DNA of 64,000 bases from contig NZ_AUDI01000015.1 in the NCBI RefSeq assembly GCF_000425385.1, positions 214,702 to 278,701 of the forward strand, written 5' to 3'. The position numbers were made by a program, and so were the translations under genes. The DNA comes from Pseudoduganella violaceinigra DSM 15887 (lineage in GTDB: Bacteria > Pseudomonadota > Gammaproteobacteria > Burkholderiales > Burkholderiaceae_D). Shown here piece after piece: positions 58,177 through 64,000 of this stretch. How positions within the stretch are numbered: position 1 is the stretch's first letter; each line of letters opens with the position of its first letter. The notes below the pieces were generated by a model. It was not told the origin of the DNA. It did not search any database and was given only the letters and a program-made list of their open reading frames with translations.

Positions 58177-58876
58177 TGAAAACCAGATCCCACACGCCGT
58201 GACCCAGTTTCAGGCCGCGGTTTTCGAATTTGGTCAGCGGGCGATACGAGGGCTGCGGCGCGTAGCCTTCGGCCGTGTTCTGCAATGCAGGTTCGGCGCT
58301 CAGCACTTCCAGCATCTGCACCGCATAGTCTTCCCAGTCGGTGGCCAGGTGGATGTAGCCGCCGGGAGCCAGGTGCTCGCACAGGGTCTTCACGAACGGG
58401 CCCTGGATCAGGCGGCGCTTATTGTGGCGCGCCTTGTGCCATGGATCCGGGAAGTAGATATGCACGCCCGCCAGCGAACCGGCCGGGATCATATCGCGCA
58501 GCACTTCCACCGCGTCGTGCTGAATCACGCGCAGGTTGGTCAAGCCTTCCTCGCCGATCAGCTTGAGCAGGCTACCCACGCCCGGAGTGTGTACTTCCAC
58601 ACCGATGAAGTCCTTCTCCGGCATCAGCTTGGCGATGTGGGCGGTGGTGCCGCCCATGCCGAAGCCGATCTCCAGGATCACCGGGGCCTTGCGGCCGAAA
58701 GCCTGCTCGTAATCCAGTGCTTCCTTCTTGTGCTCGACCAGGAATTGCGGGCCGAACTCTTTCAGGCCACGCTCCTGGCCCGTGGACAGGCGGCCAGCAC
58801 GCGTGACGAAGCTACGGATGCGGTGTTCGGTCGGGTCGTAGAGCATTTTGCCCTTTGGCGTGGATTCGGAAGACAT
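58166..58876 (-). CDS. trmB: tRNA (guanine-N7-)-methyltransferase TrmB
   Basis: A 236-residue SAM-dependent enzyme making m7G46 in tRNA. It has [18 protein letters not shown] for SAM binding near residue 65 and the family motif [16 protein letters not shown] near 150, which binds the substrate. This is the standard single-domain form. Confidence 0.97.
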   Translation of the reverse strand: MSSESTPKGKMLYDPTEHRIRSFVTRAGRLSTGQERGLKEFGPQFLVEHKKEALDYEQAFGRKAPVILEIGFGMGGTTAHIAKLMPEKDFIGVEVHTPGVGSLLKLIGEEGLTNLRVIQHDAVEVLRDMIPAGSLAGVHIYFPDPWHKARHNKRRLIQGPFVKTLCEHLAPGGYIHLATDWEDYAVQMLEVLSAEPALQNTAEGYAPQPSYRPLTKFENRGLKLGHGVWDLVFTKK

Positions 58877-58973
58877 GGCTGATCGTGCTGGGAAAAGGGG
58901 CGATTATAGCATTCCGGCTTTGGCCTCCGGCCTGCGATAATAGCGGGTCTCGATCCTTAGGAAGTCCACTTTT

Positions 58974-59477
58974 ATGGCCCTCGCACTGAATATCGCCATC
59001 ATCCTCCTGGCGCTGGTAACGCTGTATTTCCTGCTGAAGGGCGGCCCGAAAATGGCGGATGCGCCGGTTGGCAAGCCGGCGGGCGGCTCCTATACCCCGC
59101 TGCCGCAGGGCGAGCCGGTGCACCATTGGACCGACGAAGGCCGCTTCCAGCTGGAAGTGCTGGGCGAATCGCGCTATTCCGACACCATCCGCGAACTGGC
59201 AGGCGAGCATGGCGATGGTGCCGCCGACACCCGGCTTAAAGCCTTGCTGCTGGCGGACGATAACAATCCTTACGAAGACAAGGCGGTCGCCGTCTTCCTG
59301 AACAGCGAGATGGTCGGCTACCTGGCACCCAAGGATGCCATGGCTTTCCGCACCATGCTGGCGCGCCAGGCAATCCCGGGCCAGCTCACCTCCACCGACG
59401 CCGTGATCCGCGGCGGCCAGCTGTACCAAGGCAAACGCCTGTCCTACACCGTGCTGCTCGACGTGAATGTTGCGTAA
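58974..59477 (+). CDS. membrane-anchored HIRAN-like protein
   Basis: A 167-residue protein with one N-terminal helix (LALNIAIILLALVTLYFLL) and a C-terminal domain resembling HIRAN: EVLGESRYSDTIRELAG, ALLLADDNNPYEDKAVAVFLNSEMVGYLAPKDA. HIRAN domains bind DNA ends in helicases, but stand-alone membrane-linked copies are of unknown use. It starts 98 bases after trmB on the other strand. Confidence 0.75.
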   Translation: MALALNIAIILLALVTLYFLLKGGPKMADAPVGKPAGGSYTPLPQGEPVHHWTDEGRFQLEVLGESRYSDTIRELAGEHGDGAADTRLKALLLADDNNPYEDKAVAVFLNSEMVGYLAPKDAMAFRTMLARQAIPGQLTSTDAVIRGGQLYQGKRLSYTVLLDVNVA

Positions 59478-59579
59478 ATAGCACTTTGTAACTTACCCAA
59501 GCTTCCGCACAATTGAACGCGGGGCGTCTTTGTGACATCATCGGCCGCTTGTTGTTTTGATAATCAAGAGGGAGCCGTG

Positions 59580-60287
59580 ATGAAGACCAAGTACGCCATG
59601 CTGTTACCTGCCCTGCTGCTCGCAGCCTGCTCCAAGAAACAGCCGCCGCAGCCGCCAGCCGCCGAAACCGCCACGCCAGCGCCAGCCGCCGCGCCCGCAC
59701 CGGCGGCCCCGGTACCTGCCGCGCCTCCCTCAGCCGCCAACGGCCCGCTGCCGACGCCGCATATCGACACCGAAAACATGAGCGACGAGCAGAAGGAAAT
59801 GGCCAAGCGCCAGGCCAAGCTCGACTATTCCAATATGGAAGACGGCTATATCAACGACGCCAATGCGCAGTGGGCCAGCAAGGCGACCGCGACGTCCGAA
59901 TATGGCGGCAGCAGCTATGAACCGGCCAACGCGACCGGCAAGGTCGACGGCAAGAGTTTTGCCACCAAGGGCAGCGACGTCGGCTTCGATGCGCTGGAAG
60001 TGACTTTCGACAAGCCGGTCAACGCCACCCAGCTGCGCGTGGCAATCAGCGACGGCTACGGCCTGGAAGGCATCACCAAGCTGGAACTGCAGGATACCGA
60101 CGGCATTTGGAACACCATCTGGAGCGGCATTCAGACTGTGAAGACCGACAAGCGCGGCGCCCGTACCTGGTATGTGCAGCCGATCGAAAAGACCGCCTAC
60201 AAGGCCAAAGCGGCCCGCATCACCAAGTCCAACAACGTGACCACGGAACGCCTGTATGTTGACGCGGTGCAGCTAGTAGGCAGCTGA
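59580..60287 (+). CDS. lipoprotein with F5/8-type (discoidin-like) domain
   Basis: A 235-residue lipoprotein. The lipobox is LLAAC with Cys18 after a short signal; GGGAG lies five bases before the ATG. An Ala/Pro-rich linker (about 25-60) precedes a region (90-235) with DGYINDANAQWASKATATSEYGG, GKVDGKSF and ARTWYVQPIEKTAYKAKAARI, like carbohydrate-binding discoidin domains. It is anchored in the envelope, with no enzyme motif. Confidence 0.8.
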   Translation: MKTKYAMLLPALLLAACSKKQPPQPPAAETATPAPAAAPAPAAPVPAAPPSAANGPLPTPHIDTENMSDEQKEMAKRQAKLDYSNMEDGYINDANAQWASKATATSEYGGSSYEPANATGKVDGKSFATKGSDVGFDALEVTFDKPVNATQLRVAISDGYGLEGITKLELQDTDGIWNTIWSGIQTVKTDKRGARTWYVQPIEKTAYKAKAARITKSNNVTTERLYVDAVQLVGS

Positions 60288-60353
60288 TTGTAGATTGCGC
60301 CTTGCATTTCCCGGCGGGCGTATGATGGTCGCAGCAGCTTTCAGGAGGCGACC

Positions 60354-60587
60354 ATGGAACGCGAACGGGCAAAGGCAGGTGACGCGGTGCGGCCACTCGG
60401 CTGGCACCATAAGATGCTGGTGATCCGCACCACCCCGGGCCGCTCAGGCCTGGGCGATGACGAGGATGTCCTGTGCCGTTGGCACGACAGCGATGGCGAT
60501 CACCAGCAAACCTTCAAATCCGGGCAGCTGGAAATACTGAACTCAGCCGCACAGGCACGCAACCCGCGCGGCCGCACCCTGATCTAG
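60354..60587 (+). CDS. DUF2158-like small protein
   Basis: A 77-residue protein. KAGDAVRPLGWHHKMLVI and VLCRWHDSDGDHQQTFKSGQLEIL match the layout of DUF2158/YodC proteins, which read GDVVRLKSGGPKM...CxWF...F...L. AGGAGG precedes the ATG. Role unknown. Confidence 0.75.
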   Translation: MERERAKAGDAVRPLGWHHKMLVIRTTPGRSGLGDDEDVLCRWHDSDGDHQQTFKSGQLEILNSAAQARNPRGRTLI

Positions 60588-60590
60588 AAC

Positions 60591-61103
60591 TCAACCGCCG
60601 CCGCAGGCGACCGACGTTCCATCGCCCGAAGGCTGGCAATAACTCGCCTGGCCGCCACAAGCCACATGGCGGCCGTTGGCGGACTGCTCGCAGAAGCCTG
60701 CTTTGCCGCCACAAGCCACCGATTGGCCATCCGACGATTTCTCGCAATATGGTGCGGCGAGGCCGCAGGCGACCATCTTGCCATCGGTCGATTTGGCACA
60801 GAACGAAGCGCCGCCACCACAGGCAACCTGCTTGCCATCGGCAGACGTTTCGCAGAATGTGGCACGCCCGCCGCAGGCGACCGCGCTGCCGTCCGTCGAC
60901 TTTTGGCAGTAAGTGGCCTGGCTACCGCAAGCGACCGACTTTCCGTCGGAGGCGCTTTGGCAGAAGGTGGCACCTTTTCCTGAAGTTGTCGCCGCAGGCT
61001 GCGAAGAATGGGAATCTGGCGGCGGCACGATGGCCACGCAACCGGCGCACAGCAAAGCGGCAATCAGGGAAATCGTGCCACGCATGAAGGAGAATTTAGA
61101 CAT
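60591..61103 (-). CDS. lipoprotein of seven 18-residue cysteine repeats
   Basis: A 170-residue lipoprotein. Residues 1-22 are a lipoprotein signal with lipobox LCAGC (Cys22), then a short Ser/Pro-rich linker. Residues 45-170 are seven perfect-length 18-residue repeats of pattern A-x-[FY]-C-x-x-S-x-[DN]-G-x-x-V-A-C-G-x-x, each with two Cys, so 14 in all. The only variation is at x positions. No similar protein is known to me by name. A surface or periplasmic metal- or disulfide-rich structure is likely. Confidence 0.85.
   Translation of the reverse strand: MSKFSFMRGTISLIAALLCAGCVAIVPPPDSHSSQPAATTSGKGATFCQSASDGKSVACGSQATYCQKSTDGSAVACGGRATFCETSADGKQVACGGGASFCAKSTDGKMVACGLAAPYCEKSSDGQSVACGGKAGFCEQSANGRHVACGGQASYCQPSGDGTSVACGGG
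60594..60971 (-). repeat. seven tandem 54-base coding repeats
   Basis: The repeat region of the cysteine lipoprotein: 378 bases as seven 54-base units, each ending in a variant of GTGGCTTGCGGC (VACG). Units are similar but not identical at the DNA level, so the array is not a very recent expansion. Confidence 0.85.
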
Positions 61104-61153
61104 GAATAATGTTAGTCAAAAAATAATCGTTTCATAGTAGCACGATGGCCGTG

Positions 61154-61843
61154 TTATTTCAGCAAGCCGAAGACCTTCGCAATAGCTTTGCTGCCATACG
61201 AAATCGGGTTCTCGCGGATTTTCTTTTCTTCTTCCCCGATCATCAGGTACAGGCCGTCCAGCGCACGCTGCGTGACATAGCCTTCGACCGTGGCCTGGTC
61301 TTCGCTGGCCAGCCCGAATTTGGTGGCTTGCGCCATCGCGTTGTTGAACTTGCCGGACAGCTTGGACCTGTCGGTCACGCCCTTCACGATCGGCTTGAAC
61401 TTATCCGTCAGCGGCGCGGCGGTTTTCTCCTTGAAGAAATCGGTGACCGAGGTTTCGCCGCCGGTCAGGATGGCTTTGGCGTCGCTCAGCGTCATCGACT
61501 TGACCGCGTTCACCAGCAATGGCTTGGCCAGCGGGACGGCCTGCTCGGCGGCACGGTTCATGGCCGTTTCCAGCTCTTCCAACTGCTCGCCGCGGCCGGT
61601 CATTTCCAGGATGGGACGGGCTTTTTCCAGAATACGCGGCAATTTGATATGCACCGCGTCGTTGTTCAGGAAACCGCCTTCGACGCCCAGCTTACCGACA
61701 GCGGCCACGGAGCCCGCTTCCAGTGCGGCTTTCAAGCCCCCGCCCGCTTCCTTTTCGGTCAATGCGTCCAGCGGACCCGCAAATGCGCTGGCGGCGAGCG
61801 CCAGGCCGGCCAGCAGGATGGATGTTTTTTTGTTGACGCTCAT
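61154..61843 (-). CDS. DUF4197 exported protein
   Basis: A 229-residue protein with a signal peptide (KTSILLAGLALAASAFA). The rest is helical with the DUF4197 core: ALTEKEAGGGLKAALEAGSVAAVGKLG, VHIKLPRILEKARPIL, and ILTGGETSVTDFFKEKT. Family function is unknown. It follows the cysteine lipoprotein gene upstream on the same strand order. Confidence 0.88.
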   Translation of the reverse strand: MSVNKKTSILLAGLALAASAFAGPLDALTEKEAGGGLKAALEAGSVAAVGKLGVEGGFLNNDAVHIKLPRILEKARPILEMTGRGEQLEELETAMNRAAEQAVPLAKPLLVNAVKSMTLSDAKAILTGGETSVTDFFKEKTAAPLTDKFKPIVKGVTDRSKLSGKFNNAMAQATKFGLASEDQATVEGYVTQRALDGLYLMIGEEEKKIRENPISYGSKAIAKVFGLLK

Positions 61844-61858
61844 GGCGCACCTCCTAAG

Positions 61859-62758
61859 TTACAAAGCATCTACCCTACCATATGAGGGGGGCTGCCAGGC
61901 AAGGCTCCCCACTGCGGCGAGCACGCAGGCCATGCCGGCCAACTGCCTTGGTGTAATCGCTTCGTGCAGGATGGTATTAGCCAGCAGCGTGGCCGATACC
62001 GGCGCCAGCGCCGTGAACAGCGCCGCCTCCATTCCGCTCACGCGCGCCGCGCCGGCGTACCACAGCACAAAGCCAAGCACGGTCGGCACCAGCGCGTAAT
62101 ACAGCACCGCCTCCAATGCGCGGACGTCCATGCTGATCTGCCATGGATGTTCAAGGAACAAGGACGCGGCGGAGGCGAACACGAAACCCAGCGCGCACAT
62201 CAGCGTCGACAACGGCAGCGCTTCCATCGGCGCGCGCAGACGCTTGTTGAGCAAGATGAACAGCGCCTCGCAAGCGACTGCCGCCAGCACCAAGGCCGCC
62301 CCGAGCAGGTGCTTCGTCGCTGGCGCCTGCAGCTCCACCGTGGAGAAGCCGCTGGCGGCCAGCACGCCGAGCGCCGCGAGGGCGACAGCAGCCAGCAAGC
62401 GTACGGTCGGCCGCTCGCCCAATGCGAGCACCGCAAATCCCGCCGACACGATCGGCAGCGTGCCCACCAGGACACCCGCCGTTGCGGCGCTCGTGAACGA
62501 CATTCCGGAAATCAGCAGCACCGTATAGCCGACGCTTCCCGCGCAAGCCTGCAACACCAGCAGGACAAGGTCACGCCGCCCGAAGCGGGGAAAGCGTGCC
62601 TGCAGCAGCCAGCACAACACCAGGAACACCGGCAGCGCGACCGCAAAACGCAGCGCAGTCGCCGTGAACGGCGGCAGCCCGGCAGCAATCACCTTGCTGG
62701 CCACCACGGTGCTGCCGACGGTCACCATCGCCAGCGCGCAGTAAAGATATCCCACCAT
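61859..62758 (-). CDS. EamA-family DMT transporter, second
   Basis: A 299-residue ten-helix permease (YLYCALAMVTVGSTVVASKVIA at the N-terminus; GYTVLLISGMSFTSAATAGV in the middle). GGAGG is seven bases from the ATG. The AraC-like gene just upstream on the same strand may control it, a common AraC-EamA pairing. Confidence 0.88.
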   Translation of the reverse strand: MVGYLYCALAMVTVGSTVVASKVIAAGLPPFTATALRFAVALPVFLVLCWLLQARFPRFGRRDLVLLVLQACAGSVGYTVLLISGMSFTSAATAGVLVGTLPIVSAGFAVLALGERPTVRLLAAVALAALGVLAASGFSTVELQAPATKHLLGAALVLAAVACEALFILLNKRLRAPMEALPLSTLMCALGFVFASAASLFLEHPWQISMDVRALEAVLYYALVPTVLGFVLWYAGAARVSGMEAALFTALAPVSATLLANTILHEAITPRQLAGMACVLAAVGSLAWQPPSYGRVDAL

Positions 62759-62805
62759 TTGCAACCTCCATGTCAGAAAGTTGCAGGCTAATTCCGGCGG
62801 CTACC

Positions 62806-63606
62806 TCAGGTCTTGAACGAAATTGCAAAAGCGCCCGGGGCGACGCCGTACTTGCGGGTGAACACGCGGGTCATATGGCTTTGGTCGGCGAATCCACTGG
62901 CAGCGGCAGCGTCGGCCAACGCCATGCCGCCCGCGATCAGGCGGCGCGCCAGCAGGATGCGGCGATGCAGGAGGAAAGCATGCGGCGTGAATCCCGTATT
63001 GCGCGAGAAAGACCGCACCAGCTGGAAGCGGCTCATGCCGCAGGCTCCCGCCAGTTCCGACAACGACCAATCGGCCAATGGATCGTCTTCCATCATCGAT
63101 TGCGCGATGGCCGTCGGCGCGGTGGTGCGGTCAACAGCGGTACGACGGCGCAGCAAGGTCTGCGCCATCAAGTCCAGCAGATGCTGCTCGGCGGCGAGGC
63201 GCGCGCCCGGTAGCGCCGAGGTGGCGGTAATATAGGCGCGCGTAAATGCCGCGGCCATGCCGCCATCGCGTAGCACCGGCGCGCTGAACTCAAGCTCGCC
63301 GGCACGGCTCTCGTCCCGCAACAATTCGGCGGCGAGTTCCGGCGCCAGGTAAAGGATCTTCCAGCTGCGCCCCGCATCGCCAAGCGGCGCACCGTCGTGG
63401 ACTTCGTTGGGGTTCACGGTGATCAAGTCACCGGCGCAAGCCTCCACCATACCGCGGCCGCTGAACGATTTCTGCGCGCCGCTTGTGACAAGGCCGATGC
63501 CGAACTGCTCGTGGGTATGCCGGGAAAAGGATTGACCGCTATGTGCTTCCACCGCATGGATACGTGCATCGCCGCACGGTAGCACCTGGAAGTTCGCTCT
63601 GGCCAT
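62806..63606 (-). CDS. AraC-family regulator with cupin sensor domain
   Basis: A 266-residue protein. Residues 1-140 are a cupin-type domain with HTHEQFGIGLV and PNEVHDG, typical of AraC regulators of EamA exporters. Residues 165-265 are the double helix-turn-helix (LSELAGACGMSRFQLVRSFSRNTGFTPHAFLL; ADQSHMTRVFTRKYGVAPG). The ATG at 63606 is used; a 29-codon upstream frame is unlikely. An IS630 copy lies 99 bases upstream and may separate it from its own promoter. Confidence 0.9.
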   Translation of the reverse strand: MARANFQVLPCGDARIHAVEAHSGQSFSRHTHEQFGIGLVTSGAQKSFSGRGMVEACAGDLITVNPNEVHDGAPLGDAGRSWKILYLAPELAAELLRDESRAGELEFSAPVLRDGGMAAAFTRAYITATSALPGARLAAEQHLLDLMAQTLLRRRTAVDRTTAPTAIAQSMMEDDPLADWSLSELAGACGMSRFQLVRSFSRNTGFTPHAFLLHRRILLARRLIAGGMALADAAAASGFADQSHMTRVFTRKYGVAPGAFAISFKT

Positions 63607-63705
63607 GGTCAAAGAGGATGCGGAACGGTTGAAGGGAATCAAGCAGCTACGCTGATTTCGATGGCGGTGCGCGTTTGGCCCGCGCCGGGGCAATAGGAAC
63701 TGAGG

Positions 63706-64000
63706 CTAGTGGACTGTAACAGTTGAATCCGTAGTGATGCGCCGTTTGGCGTCGAAGTATTTCCACTTCACAGGCTTAGGCGCTTCGTTGTATTTGCGGA
63801 TATAGCGCATGAGCTTGGCCTTGAGATCCTTGACTGAAGTGAATACGCCACGTGCTATCACGTCACGTTCGATCTTGGCGAACCAAAGTTCAACCTGATT
63901 CAACCAGGACGAGTAGGTCGGGGTGAAGTGCATGTGGACGTTCGGATGCTGTTCGAGGAAGGCGGTGACCAGCTTGGTCTTGTGGGCGGAGAGGTTATCT
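63706..64000 (-). mobile_element. IS630-family transposase, C-terminal part, cut by window edge
   Basis: The frame enters from the right edge and ends at TAG near 63706. It reads DNLSAHKT, then HFTPTYSSWLNQVELWFAKIER and ends in KYNEAPKPVKWKY, the standard C-terminal DDE end of IS630 transposases, including the Asn-x-x-Glu catalytic position (NQVE). About the last 97 residues are seen. The element's end is probably near CTAG at 63709; IS630 elements insert at TA. Confidence 0.88.

Overview
This 64 kb window is GC-rich chromosomal DNA from a betaproteobacterium. The gene mix points to Oxalobacteraceae (Massilia/Duganella/Janthinobacterium-like): PEP-CTERM sorted exoproteins, a NasST-controlled nitrate assimilation operon, the pcm-rhodanese-tolC and grpE-dnaK-dnaJ arrangements, and DUF3667, DUF4197 and YkgJ-type orphan proteins. 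Assignment to the genus is an inference. Most of the window is ordinary housekeeping and catabolic chromosome. The only clear mobile element is a partial IS630-family transposase at the right edge. I saw no CRISPR array, rRNA, tRNA, prophage or replication origin.

Layout. (1) 1-2.1 kb: the end of folK, a small DUF486 membrane protein, panB and a UPF0149/SEC-C protein. (2) 2.1-8.7 kb: a minus-strand polyamine operon (puuD, puuA, class III aminotransferase, puuC) diverging from gabD; together they can take putrescine through gamma-glutamyl intermediates and GABA to succinate. (3) 8.8-18.8 kb: a nitrate/nitrite assimilation operon, nasT-nasS-[leader with terminator]-narK-nirB-nirD-FAD oxidoreductase-nasA. 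NasT is an ANTAR RNA-binding antiterminator, and the 240-base leader before narK carries an ANTAR-like hexaloop hairpin followed by an intrinsic terminator. (4) 18.9-23.9 kb: a decayed TauD-like gene, a YjdF-type membrane protein, a membrane/pilin-like fusion, a UdgX-type uracil-DNA-binding protein, and a group of proteins of unknown role (beta-helical, TIGR02270-like fragment, propeller-like). (5) 23.9-26.3 kb: a Baeyer-Villiger-type monooxygenase diverging from an alpha/beta hydrolase.

(6) 26.4-36.2 kb: a minus-strand stress/housekeeping block with a TPR protein, carbonic anhydrase, dnaJ, dnaK, grpE, hemH, recN and nadK. A CIRCE operator lies far upstream of grpE, but hrcA is not in the window. 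(7) 36.3-41.4 kb: VOC proteins, small membrane proteins, a hydrolase, a DUF3667 protein and an exported sugar/sorbosone dehydrogenase next to gloA. (8) 41.4-48.2 kb: tolC-rhodanese-pcm, a TetR regulator with a palindromic operator candidate, M28 and S41 peptidases, and a tandem pair of YkgJ cysteine-cluster proteins. (9) 48.2-52.2 kb: an MFS transporter, uppP and recQ.

(10) 52.2-57.2 kb: three tandem paralogous PEP-CTERM proteins, an AraC regulator and a fourth, unrelated PEP-CTERM protein. (11) 57.2-64 kb: two EamA transporters, trmB, a membrane-anchored HIRAN-like protein, a discoidin-like lipoprotein, a DUF2158-like protein, a lipoprotein made of seven 18-residue Cys-rich repeats, a DUF4197 protein, a cupin-AraC regulator and the IS630 fragment.

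The most noteworthy items are the nas leader attenuator, the seven-repeat cysteine lipoprotein, the tandem PEP-CTERM family, the pilin-like fusion and the displaced CIRCE with a long grpE leader. None of these is proved to be a new system from sequence alone.
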